Positions 16,950-24,745 of a stretch of 24,745 nt of DNA are shown one piece after another. Under the pieces are notes generated by a model that worked only from the letters and a program-made list of their open reading frames with translations, searched no databases and was not told the DNA's origin. The DNA is from Paratrimastix pyriformis. Taxonomy: Eukaryota; Preaxostyla; Paratrimastigidae. Position numbers and translations under genes: made by a program. Numbering within the stretch: the first letter of the stretch is position 1; each line of letters starts with the position of its first letter. The DNA lies in assembly GCA_027972325.1 (NCBI GenBank), contig JAPMOS010000353.1, positions 1-24,745 on the forward strand. The letters are read 5' to 3'.

Positions 16950-18400
16950 CCCCCCACCCCCCTCCCTCGAGCATTCGTATAAGATCATTTTTGTTTTGCA
17001 GAAAACCGGACCGGAAAACTGCGGGACGGGGGCGGTGGTGGGGATGGTGGGGTTGGGGTGTTTTATTCTGGGGCGCGTGACGCCGGCGATCAACGACGGG
17101 GACCAGAGCGCCTCCCGCAGCAGGGAGCGGGGCATCGAAGGTGGCATCGTAAGGCCGCAGTTTGTTGCGCCCGTAGACCTTTGGAATGCCCGGCTTGACC
17201 CGATCCTCAAACTCGATGACGTAGGTGCCGTTACGCATGCGTTCCGCCACCCTCCCGGACCAGCAGAACCTGCCACTGCCGGGCCGGCGCCATTTGGCAG
17301 GCGGGGCGACCATGACGCGAGTCCCCTCCTCGATGGTCTCTTGGTCCTTGTTGCGGCGCCGCTCAATGTAGCCGTACTCGCGGTGCCGGTAGAACGCCAC
17401 GGCCTCCTTGATTTGGCGCACCTCCGCGGCCGTCAGGTTGGCGAACTTGTCCGGCAGCTGGGCCATGTCGCCCAGTTGTTCGTACTCGGGGAGGTAGAGC
17501 GCCATCATCACAACCGGGCGTTGCTGGAAGACCGAAGAAACCGTGGCCGTGTTGTACAGGTGCACGGCGGGCTGCAGGAAGGGCTGCCACGGCAGCTCGC
17601 GGTTGGTGGCCGGCACGATACGCATCTTCATCACCCGGTTCTTGATCTTCTTGACGGCGTTCTCGGCCTTCCCATGAGACTGGGGTAGTACGGCCTCGAC
17701 CGGTGGTGCTCCATGTGGACCCCGGGCAGCAGGTTCTTGTTCCTGAGCGGGTTGATGACTGTGAAGAGCAAATCCGAAACGCACAGAACAGACGCGATCC
17801 ACTCGGCCACGCGCTGGTTGACGAACTCGGTCCCATTGTCGGTCACGATCCGGGTGGGGAGCAGATTGGGCTCGTCGCTGGTGAACACACGACTGAGAAG
17901 GTCGGTCACCTCCTGCCCGGTGGCCTTCGTCTCCCATGTCGCGGCGGCCCACATGTAGCTCGTGAAGTGGTCCACCAGGACGCAGAACGCGCGAGGCGGC
18001 TGGCAGCTCATCTCGAAGCCGCCGCAGTCGAGCTCGACCACCTCGAGGGGCCGGTTGACCACCAAGGCGTGGTACTTGGGATGCTCGTACGTGGGCCGGA
18101 CGCTCTGGCACTGGCCACACGTCCCGATGATGTCCCGCGCAAGCTGATCCACGCCATGGATGTAGAAGAGGCCCTTCGAGTAGGCAATCAGGGCATCTCG
18201 GTTGAGGTGCCCCTGCTGGACATGCAAGCGCCGCAGCAAGCGCACACGGCGGGCAAGCGGGTAGATCACGGGCACCCAGATGGGCCGATCGCGGATCTCG
18301 TGGTCGAAGCGGAGCCGCTGCAGAACTCCCGCTCGACGCGGTACAACCCTTCATTGGCGTGTTTTAGACAGTTCGACCGGTAACTGCGTGATCCTTCCCG
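16950..18400 (-). mobile_element. Retroviral/Gypsy-type integrase remnant (fossil)
   Basis: On the minus strand this region has an HHCC zinc-binding motif (GHLNRDAL then CGQCQ), a DDE-type core (VVELDCGGF, IVTDNGTEF, and the SHGKAEN block) and a C-terminal SH3/chromodomain-like tail (FCWSGRVAERM, YVIEFEDR, KLRPYD). This is typical of the integrase of Gypsy-like LTR elements, of Ginger DNA transposons or of Polintons. It looks broken, with about one or two breaks. I see no terminal repeats, protease or reverse transcriptase next to it, so the family is unresolved. Confidence 0.8.
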
Positions 18401-18489
18401 AACTGGAAAAATGAGACAAAGGGGGGCATTGATCATGACCCGAAAAACCAAAAACAGACGTTCCACCCCGGTAAGGATCAGGTGGATCC

Positions 18490-18830
18490 CCGCGCCGTCC
18501 GGTCGTAGCTTCCATAATCTGCCACATCACCATCGTCTGCTGCTACATCAACCACGACGTCAATCTCGGCGGCTTCTGCGGGGTCCAGGTCTCCAAGGGC
18601 TGGCTCTTCGGCCTCCTCATGTGCCGCCTCGTCACCATCACCACCTCCGAAAATAACTCCTCCTCAGGAAGCGGTGGAGGGAGGTCGTCAACTTCGATTG
18701 GCTCCATATCAGAGGCGCCACAGGAGTGGCTATCACCCTGGTCATGCAGCCCGTCCAGCGAGCACTACTCCCGGTCCCAGACCCCTCCGGGTCCCGATCC
18801 CGCCCCGGTGGCTTGTTGTTCAATCGAGGC
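18490..18830 (-). other. Acidic open stretches of unclear origin
   Basis: Two short minus-strand stretches look protein-like: an acidic, Pro-rich one (MEPIEVDDLPPPLPEEE, about 18650-18710) and a second Asp/Glu/Ala/Val-rich one (AEEPALGDLDPAEAAEIDVVVDV, about 18490-18650), in neighbouring frames. They lie between the methyltransferase and integrase regions and could be exons or linker of either. No domain is recognised. Confidence 0.25.
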
Positions 18831-19023
18831 AATTTCTCGATGTATCGTGTTTCTTAGAAAAACAAACCAAAAAAAAATCAGGATCGAAAAGAGGGATTGT
18901 ATTACAAGTTACGGCAAGTCCTCGATTTCCTCGGGCTGAAGGTCCGCGCCCAAAGCATCCGGACTGAGCGGGTCCAGCAGCGGGTTGAGCTCGTCGGAAG
19001 GAGGAGGCCACTGATAAGGCTGA
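18831..19023 (-). other. Intergenic or 3' region of the methyltransferase gene
   Basis: This stretch holds an acidic minus-strand ending (PLLDPLSPDALGADLQPEEIEDLP, then a stop at about 18919) in a frame other than that of the candidate last methyltransferase exon, then an A/T-rich patch (plus-strand AAAAAAAAATCAGG near 18870). Either it belongs to an alternative last exon of the methyltransferase or it is untranslated. Confidence 0.3.
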
Positions 19024-20145
19024 TCATCGGGAGCGGGGATGAGGGGCCCTCTTGGTCATCTTGAAGCTCGAAGGCCTGCTCTTGTTGTTGTTGCTCGGCG
19101 GTGGTGGTCTGCTCGGAGGCCTGCTGTTCTTGTAGAGCCGGGGCAGGTTCTTCTTGAGGGGGAGCAGAGGAAGATGCAGGTCCCATTCGTCGACAGGGGT
19201 GCAACGACGTTGCAAAGCTCCGTCTCGTGGGCTTCGAGGGGCAGGTATGCTTCGTCCTGCCGGTGCACCAGCACCGGAGGCACGTGGCCGATCATGAGGC
19301 TCTCCACTGCAGGCGCCCGGTCAATTAGATCAACGCGCGTTCCGGTGGCCTCTGCCGCCAAGAGAGCTGGCCCACAGCCGCAGAAGCAGTCCAACACAGG
19401 GCCCGGCCCTCCGTAGCGGCGGAAGAGGTAGACGTAAAGATCGGCCGGCTTGGCGAAGCGGGCCTGCCCCGCCTGGTGCCGCAGGTAGACCGCGTTGGTG
19501 CGCGGGTTGGCCCGGGCGTTCATCTCGGCCAACTTCGCACTCGGAGAAGGGCACAGTACATCCCAGCGCCAGTTGACGGGCCCCTCGTGGCCTCGCTGGA
19601 AGACCTCGATGGGCAGCTCCACCTCCTCAGGGCGGGGCTCCCGGTGAGAGCGACGGCCGGGGTTGGCCTCCTCGAGGTAATCTGCGCGAAGAAGTGATGA
19701 AGAAGAATTGTCTCGTGAAGGGAATGAATCACGGACTTCCCCAGATGGCACGAATTCGGTGATCGCTCACGAAATTGAAGCACTCGAGAGCCGGCGTCCA
19801 TTGCTGGGACAGGTTGGCCTCGGTATCCATCACAATGATGGTACCATTGGGGGCAATGAACGAGTCGAGGTACTGGGCCAGGGATCCGTAGTCCGGGGTG
19901 GGTCTGTCTCGAGGGTCGTCGGTAATGCCCCAGGGAGCATCCAACACGGCCAAGGTATACAGTGTCTATTGAATGAAACGAGGATGTTAGTGGGGATCCA
20001 ACAAGTTGGAAACTGCAGACACGGCCGGGATTATCCTTCGCGCGAAACAAGATCGCTTCGGCATCCCCGCAGTAGAACCGGGCCAAGGTTTTCCCATGAG
20101 GGATCGTGGCCCTCCGCGGGTGCGGAAAGCAGCTGGGGGCCGGAA
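19024..20145 (-). CDS. Beta-class DNA methyltransferase-like gene with candidate short introns
   Basis: Motif IV reads LAVLDAPWG (DPPW-like) and precedes motif I, PVLDCFCGCGPALLAAEA followed by an LIDR acidic strand end, with the usual KPADLY helix just before motif I. This order defines beta-class N6-adenine/N4-cytosine methyltransferases. Motif I has Cys-Gly-Cys-Gly where Cys/Ala-Gly-Ser-Gly-Thr is usual. Frame changes coincide with candidate introns 19966-20020 (55 bp, GTCTGC...AATAG with CTAAC inside), 19682-19736 (55 bp, GTCCGT...CGCAG) and 19153-19208 (56 bp, GTCGTT...TCAAG), each preserving phase. The last exon would end at 19024 in a basic Pro/Asn/Arg tail. The N-terminus is not fixed; the frame runs upstream past 20145. 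Function as a DNA methylase is likely from fold, but its target is unknown. Confidence 0.6.
19682..19736 (-). other. Candidate 55-bp intron
   Basis: The minus strand begins GTCCGTGATT and ends TTCTTCGCGCAG with a pyrimidine-rich end. The preceding exon ends in phase 1 (RAIWG plus one base) and the following exon (YLEEANPGRR) takes up that phase, which links motif IV to motif I. Confidence 0.5.
19966..20020 (-). other. Candidate 55-bp intron
   Basis: The minus strand begins GTCTGCAG and ends TTTCATTCAATAG, with a CACTAAC branch-point-like motif about 25 bases before the end. It joins phase 0 to phase 0, from AKDNPGR to TLYTLAVLDAPWG, and so restores the methyltransferase frame. Confidence 0.55.
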
Positions 20146-20204
20146 CGAGGCGCAGCGGACGCGGGCTTGGTGGTGGCCTGGGCGACTGACGCTGCTGCGG
20201 TGGC

Positions 20205-20500
20205 TTGGAGTGTTGTTGCTGGGCCTGGGCCGGGGTCTGGGGTTGAGGCTGAGCCGGCTGGGGCTGAGGCGACGGCTTGGCCTGGGGGCGGGCTGCGGCG
20301 GCTTGGCCTGGGGGCGGGCTGCGGTGGCTTGGCCTGGGGGCGGGCTGCGGCGGCTTGGCCTGGGGGCGGGCTGCGGCGGCTTGGCCTGGCTGGCTCGGGG
20401 CTTGGCTTTGGGCTCGGGCACCGGTTTCGACGAAGGCTGGGCTTCCTCGGTGGCCGACTCCGGTGGGAGTGCGCAGGCCTTGACCTCATACTCGTCATCG
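20205..20500 (-). repeat. 26-bp tandem repeat encoding Ala/Pro-rich linker
   Basis: Units of 26 bp (core GGCCTGGGGGCGGGCTGCGG on the plus strand) start at about 20279, 20305, 20331 and 20357, with degraded units on either side. Because 26 is not a multiple of three, all minus frames read Pro/Ala/Arg/Lys-rich repeats (KPPQPAPRPSRR, PPPGQA). It lies between the unknown protein and the methyltransferase and probably codes for a flexible linker if these are one gene. Confidence 0.85.
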
Positions 20501-21510
20501 GCCTCCGCCGCCTTGGCCTCGGCTTCGGAGGTCGGCTCGGCTTGGGAAAGAAGCGCCTTCAGGGTGGCCCGCTTGGCCGGCTCTGACTTCGGCGGCTCTG
20601 GGTGCTCGGAGGCGGCTTCCTCCCGGAGTGCCCGCCTTTCCTCACGTAGTTCCCGGTCGACGGTCTTCAGCATGCGCTTGCTGGCACGGGGATGTCGTGG
20701 TGGCCCATCTCCTCCCAGAGCCGGGCGTACGGGCAGTGCTCGGGCATCAGGTAGTCCTGCATTGCCGGTGGCAGTTGTGCCGCGCACCACCCCAGCCAGT
20801 AGCCGAGGACCAACTCGAACTCGGAGAGACGCCGGCCGTCCATGAAGGTGATCTCTTGGGGCATGTTGCCAACGTCCGTCTCGTTGAGGCGCTCGAACGG
20901 GCAGCCCAGCTCACCCAGCTCCTCGGAGAAGGCCGGGAGTCGAACCTTGCCCTTGCGGAATGGGAAGGGCCGCACGTTGAGGCAGTTCATGAAGGCAAGG
21001 TCTCGGTCCGGACGAGATGGCACCGCAGGATCTCCCGGGCGGCCTCGTCGGGGGCAGGTAGAGGACGGGGGGTGGTCTCCGGCGGCCACCTCAGCTGCAT
21101 CGTGGGCCTCGAGCAGCATGAAGGTCTGCTCGGCCTGCCGAATGGGCTTCTTGAGATCGGCCGCTGCAGTAGAGGTGGCCTCAGAACCACTGAACGACCC
21201 CTCCAACATGGCGCGAGCAAGCCACCGATTCATCTCCGCATCCCTGGCCTGGCGGGCAGGACGTGTGAGCGGCAGCGTGGAAATGGTTGGTGCATGCGGA
21301 CCTCAAAGATGCGCCACAGGTTCGTGGCTGACGGCTGTCGCTCAACCGGGAGCTGGGAGAGGGCACACAGCATCTCCAGGGAGAAGCACTCCAGAATCTT
21401 CACAAGCTTGGCCGGGGCGTCTTCGCCTTTGGGGAAGTGCAGCTCCTTGAGGGCGGGTTCCAAATGTGTGGCAAAGTCAGGATCCTCACGGATGTAGCCT
21501 CCCCCGGCAT
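20500..21510 (-). CDS. Unknown protein, probably spliced, upstream of the methyltransferase
   Basis: The minus-strand sequence reads EPALKELHFPKGEDAPAKLVKILECFSLE, then LWRIFE. A candidate 53-bp intron (21249-21301, GTCCGC...CCGCCAG) then joins phase 0 to ARDAEMNRWLARAMLEG. The central part is globular with a conserved-looking segment (FELVLGYWLGWCAAQL, HCPYARLWEEMG). The C-terminal part (LKTVDRELREERRALREEAASEHP) is a charged helix leading into the Ala/Pro repeat. Between 20960 and 21100 frames change again; introns of about 46 and 62 bp are possible but weaker, and one change near 20690 is better explained by an indel. I do not recognise the family. Co-orientation and the linker suggest it is the N-terminal part of, or partner to, the methyltransferase. 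Confidence 0.45.
21249..21301 (-). other. Candidate 53-bp intron
   Basis: The minus strand begins GTCCGCATGC and ends CTGCCCGCCAG. Removing it joins LWRIFE to ARDAEMNRW without phase change. Length and the GTC donor match the candidate introns of the neighbouring methyltransferase. Confidence 0.5.
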
Positions 21511-22640
21511 TGGCGTCCTTTTGAATTCAAATCCGAGCGTCCCGTTGGATGGAAATCTGCTCGGAAAATGACGATCTTGATGGAGACGTCAGCAACTTCG
21601 TCATGATGCATGCCGAAATTAAACGCAATGATGATCCGTTTCTGCGCTTCCTGAACCGCGACATCTCTGAAAAGCATCTCCGCTATACGGATCTGGACAG
21701 CGATTTCAAGGTGCTTACGCAAAAGATGCTTCCTGAGCTTGCGAAATTGTTTGGGTACATCACTGTTCACAAGCAGCGGGTCGTCTCCAGAGCATTGCTG
21801 AAGACGATCGTTGAAATGCTCGGCAGCCTCGAGCGAGAAATGCTCGTTTCGTCTATGACTGACTTCTTTTATCAAGTGCTTGGCTCTGTCACGTGGCATG
21901 CTGGACAATCGGACTTGGAGAGTATCTCATCGGAATCGTCCGAGGAGCTCCCAATGAGTATGCGTTTTGGTGGTCCCGCAGCCTCATCCAACCGCTCTTT
22001 GAAACCGTCTGATTCGTCACGTCACACAACCTCAATGAGTGGGTGTCGGCCGACATCATGTATCACCACCCCACCCCGTCAATTGGGTGGAGGTCCGCCA
22101 CACCCTCGCAGCCCTCCTTCTCCGAAGTCGCTCTCGGGCTCCAAGAAAGGACGGGCTGCCAACCCCTTGAGGTCACCACTGTGCACCCCCCTGCGGTCCC
22201 GGCCCCTTCGGGAACCCGTTTGCACATCAACCGGCGGCGCCCACCGCCCCGTCCACCCCGGTTCCTGACCCAGTGGTCGCCAAGCCGCCTGCGAGCTCCC
22301 GCACCCCAGCCCCAGCCTCGGCGAAGGGGGTGAGCCCGGAGGCAAGAAGTCGATCGCCCCTGCAGTGGGTGCCCCTGCCCCTGCTGTCCCTGTTGTTGTG
22401 CCCCCTTGTCTGTGTCTGGCCCTGCCATGGCTGACACCAAGGCGCCTGATCCCGCTGCCGTGGCGCCGGCTGCTTCCGCTGCTGTTCGCAAGATTGGTGC
22501 CGCCGACCTGGTCCCCAGCCGGGGGATCATGATGTGGGGAAGGAGCCAGTGTGGGGACGGTGGATCAGGGGACCATCCGTTGAGCTACCGGTCATTCCGG
22601 TGCTGGTGGATGGGCAGTAGCCCCCCAGGCTGGCGCGAGA
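21510..22640 (+). CDS. Helical protein, copy 2 (paralogue of 15913-16820)
   Basis: The recognisable homology with copy 1 begins at a shared ATTCAAAT just upstream of MEICSENDD (21549). It continues through HAEIKRND, FLRFLNRD, YTDLDSDFKVL, LPELAKLFGYI and ALLKTIVEML. The Cys pair of the zinc finger in copy 1 is not present here. After about residue 110 the sequence becomes Ser-rich (SDLESISSESSEE), then Pro/Arg/Ala-rich low complexity as in copy 1, and open Pro/Ala-rich frames run to about 22640. The two copies are old paralogues. Both converge on minus-strand ORFs. Function unknown; possibly a gag-like or DNA-binding protein. Confidence 0.5.
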
Positions 22641-22884
22641 GTGCTTCTCGTATTAACTTTCGTTTTCTTTTTTCTGTTCTTCGGTCCCCCCGCCCCCTCA
22701 TTCTGTCATGTCCTCTTTGTTCCATTTTGTATGCGAGTTGATGTTTCCTTGCGAGTTTCCAGTCTCTTCCTCCCGATGCCCCTGTGCACCTTCCCTGGAG
22801 GGAGCGCTGGGGTGCATTTTACCCACGGCTTCGGCCGGACCAACGGTTTTCATTCACTATTTCAGTTCGATTATGTCGTGCTGT
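22641..22884 (+). other. Pyrimidine-rich 3' region of copy 2
   Basis: T/C-rich DNA follows the coding part of copy 2 (TTTTCTTTTTTCTG and similar). It resembles a 3' untranslated region. No poly-A signal of canonical form and no domain-bearing frame is seen. Confidence 0.35.
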
Positions 22885-22899
22885 TTAGGTGATTGAATA

Positions 22900-22927
22900 G
22901 TATAACACACACACAACACACACACGA
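22900..22927. repeat. (AC)n microsatellite
   Basis: An ACACAC run with one AA interruption at the boundary between the plus-strand copy 2 and the minus-strand ParB-like region. Confidence 0.9.
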
Positions 22928-22929
22928 TG

Positions 22930-23160
22930 TAGCGCTTGGGGGCCTGATAAGGGCGGGGAGGTGGGGTGATGATAATCAAGAGACGGGAGACGACAGACTT
23001 GGAGGGATGCACGCTTGAGGTTCAGCAGGACGTCGAAGGTGCTGCTTCCAAACCGCGCGTCGTGAGTAAGCAGGTTGACCCGATGTTGCAGCTCGAGCAT
23101 GGCCTCCGGATCGAGAGTGTTGTAAACGGCCACGTCGATGGGTCCTCCTTCAGGTGCTGC
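22930..23160 (-). CDS. C-terminal segment downstream of the ParB-like domain
   Basis: A minus-strand stretch reads PEGGPIDVAVYNTLDP, then MLELQHRVNLLTHDARFGSS and TFDVLLNLKRASLQV, which has the composition of a real helical protein. It follows the ParB-like domain on the same strand but in another frame. A possible 48-bp intron (plus 23163-23210, GTCTCT...CTGCAG on the minus strand) lies between, though its phase does not cleanly link the two. I do not recognise a family. Confidence 0.4.
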
Positions 23161-23210
23161 AGGGGAAGAGGTGTTGTTATGAGGGCGGAGACAACGCAAG
23201 AGACCTGCCG

Positions 23211-23623
23211 GATCTGGGGTGGCTTGTTGAGCTCTCCACCCTTTGGCGAAGCTCGGTCCGCTGTTCTGCGGTGATCTCGGGCGGCAACTCGGAGACCCGG
23301 CGCGGGTCCACGATGATGCGCGCAACCTGGAACCTAGGGGCACGATTAGAGGCCGATCCACCAAAAAGAGCATTGTCAGACCGGTGCGAGCCGTCGACCA
23401 CCTGGTATCGAGCCTCGTCCAGGGCCGACGTTTGGACGATTATGCTGAACAGGACGGCCGCTCCCAGCTTCTCGAACCATTCCACAATTGTTCGAGGCGC
23501 TCGTAGGCAAGGGGCCGGGCGAGGCTCGGGCAGGGGTCGATGGAGCTCAGCAGCACATGGGCCCTCTTGCCGTGGCACTTTTCCGACAGAGAGAGATCGA
23601 AGAGCCCCCAACAACCCGAACAA
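23211..23623 (-). CDS. ParB/sulfiredoxin-like domain protein (partial)
   Basis: The minus strand reads VEWFEKLGAAVLFSIIVQ, then EARYQVVDGSHRSDNAL, then RFQVARIIVDP and ITAEQRTELRQRV. The YxVVDGxHR motif preceded by a hydrophobic strand and followed by an alpha/beta unit is the signature of the ParB-like N-terminal fold (nucleotide-binding or nuclease in plasmid and phage proteins). A matching upstream portion (LLSSIDPCPSLARPLAYERL) lies just 5' in a neighbouring frame, so there is an indel or unrecognised splicing. In bacteria and phages such domains are often linked to DNA methyltransferases, and here one lies downstream on the same strand. Confidence 0.55.
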
Positions 23624-23687
23624 AGCGAAAGGAATGTGCAGTCAGTAACTTGTTCAAAAAAGGGAAACGATGAAACAGGTCACGAGT

Positions 23688-23835
23688 GGTGGAGGAGGCA
23701 GGGTGGCGCGCAAGGTACGCATTGACGATATCAACGACGGACTGCATTACTTGGCGAGCGGGTGGGAGGAGGGAGGGTGGCGCGCAAGGTACGCATTGAC
23801 GAGATCAACGACGGACTGCAGTACTTGGCGAGCGG
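23688..23835. repeat. 74-bp tandem duplication
   Basis: Bases 23701-23761 recur at 23775-23835 with two mismatches (GATATC/GAGATC and ATTAC/AGTAC), with similar purine-rich sequence before each. On the minus strand it encodes QSVVD(L/I)VNAYLARHP twice, in two frames. The high identity indicates a recent duplication. Confidence 0.95.
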
Positions 23836-24600
23836 CCTCCGGGGAGAAGTCGTCCGGGTCGGTCGGCTGGCCCGCTTGCGCTCGGCCTCGCCTTGGGTTC
23901 GGGGCGTACGCCCTCGTCCGACGACGAGGAGGAGATCTCCACTGGGGCCGGGTGCTTGTGCCGGTGCCGCGGCCTGGCGTCCTCCTGGGGGGCGTCGTCC
24001 GAGCCTTCGCCTCCGCAGCCTCTTGGCCTCGCTGAGGGCGGCCCAGGCTTCCGGCGGGCCGGTGGCGGGGGCCGGGGCCGCGGCCTTCGCCCTTGGCGGC
24101 CTCCTTCTTGGACTTGGCGGCCACCGGGGCCGCCTTCTTGCCTCTTCGGGCCTCGCGATCCTTCTTGGCTTGGCGGCCGCCGGGGCCGCCTCTTGGGCTT
24201 GGGCGGGCTCATCATCGTCGTCCAGGATTCTGAACCAAAAAGAATCAGCTGGAAAGGCCAGAACCCGCTCCGACAGACGGCCGAGCGGCTCCAGTTCCCT
24301 TGTCCTTGTGCTCGACGGCGCCAGAGGCGGGAGTCGTCGGACGGGGCACAGGGCGGTCGGGGCCTTCGGGGCGGTAGGGGTCGGGGCAGGGGCGCTCCTG
24401 GTGCGGTGTGCGTGGCGGCGGGGCGAGACCTAAAGAACGAATTTAGCACCGAGCCGGAGGTGCGATGCAAATACGGACGAGGGCTCGGTCCGGTCCTCCC
24501 CACCGATGTCGAGGAGGAGGTCTTTGCCGGCGGAATGAGGACGGCCGGAAAAGGCCGTCAAAAGTCTGTCGAATCAGCTCCAGATGGTAGGGCGTCATGA
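23836..24600 (-). CDS. Basic, proline-rich low-complexity coding segment
   Basis: Minus-strand frames are rich in Lys, Arg, Pro and Gly (KPKRRPRRPPSQ, RRKPGPPSARPRG), include a Ser/Asp-rich acidic patch (EISSSSSDEG), and end in a helix (EAARQVLQSVVDLVNAYLARHP). It could be the disordered N-terminal part of the ParB-like protein. Two overlapping frames are open, so the exact reading is uncertain and no start codon can be chosen. Confidence 0.3.
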
Positions 24601-24745
24601 GCCCGCGCCCAACGGCTGGGTGAGGGAGGAGAGGCGTCGACGGAAGCTATGACAACAAGTTTCGGGAAAACGAGGGAGCGAGTAAAACAAACCAATTGAT
24701 CGCCTGGCAACCCTCGGCCCATTTTGGGGTCCCGATCGCACCTCG
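24601..24745. other. Window edge, no feature recognised
   Basis: No supported ORF, repeat or RNA gene is visible here; the minus-strand gene to its left may begin beyond the window. Confidence 0.4.

Noticed and set aside
17703-18383. Plus-strand 226-residue ORF over the integrase
   Set aside because: The integrase motifs are on the minus strand; this frame is its antisense.
23163-23210. 48-bp intron downstream of the ParB-like domain
   Set aside because: It has GT...TGCAG ends, but the phase does not link the ParB-like frame to the following helical frame, so I mention it only as possible.

Overview
This is a window of eukaryotic nuclear DNA, GC-rich and heavily colonised by retroelements. 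Three things point to a eukaryote: a LINE-type reverse transcriptase joined to RNase H, a tyrosine-recombinase (DIRS-type) retrotransposon, and candidate spliceosomal introns of about 53-56 bp in the right-hand genes. No rRNA, complete tRNA, bacterial operon or CRISPR array is visible. A protist, alga or other compact-intron eukaryote is plausible, but the sequence alone does not fix the taxon.

Layout. (1) 1-4.1 kb is pyrimidine-rich on the + strand. It holds a decayed minus-strand copy of a LINE C-terminal domain (304-1267), a (TCC)n microsatellite, C-rich low-complexity DNA, a 46-bp minisatellite (2363-2660) and a doubtful minus-strand ORF. (2) 4116-4982 (minus) is a plausible single-exon host gene for a single-pass membrane protein. 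(3) 5091-9362 (plus) is a 5'-truncated LINE: RT, RNase H, CCHC-like motif, then an unusual C-terminal domain of about 360 residues, ending in a 12-bp GC-rich minisatellite. (4) 9363-14603 is a nearly complete DIRS-group element with inverted terminal repeats, gag-like ORF, RT/RNase H/Dam-like methylase ORF, tyrosine recombinase and an internal complementary region that mirrors both outer ends. (5) 14809-15552 is a near-identical inverted fragment of the same LINE C-terminal domain, so the DIRS element lies between inverted LINE arms.

(6) 15.55-24.7 kb is the least explained part. Two diverged plus-strand paralogues (15913-16820 and 21510-22640) encode a helical protein, one copy with a C2H2-like zinc finger. 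On the minus strand, 5' to 3' from the right edge, lie a basic/proline-rich segment, a ParB-like domain, an unknown protein with a candidate 53-bp intron, an Ala/Pro repeat, a beta-class (motif IV before motif I) DNA methyltransferase with three candidate 55-56 bp introns, acidic segments, and a retroviral/Gypsy-type integrase fossil. I see no reverse transcriptase in this part.

The best candidate for something undescribed is the co-oriented ParB-like / orphan / DNA methyltransferase / integrase group with its repeated zinc-finger partner. The second is the methylase-like C-terminal domain of the LINE. Both are inferences from motifs and need profile searches.
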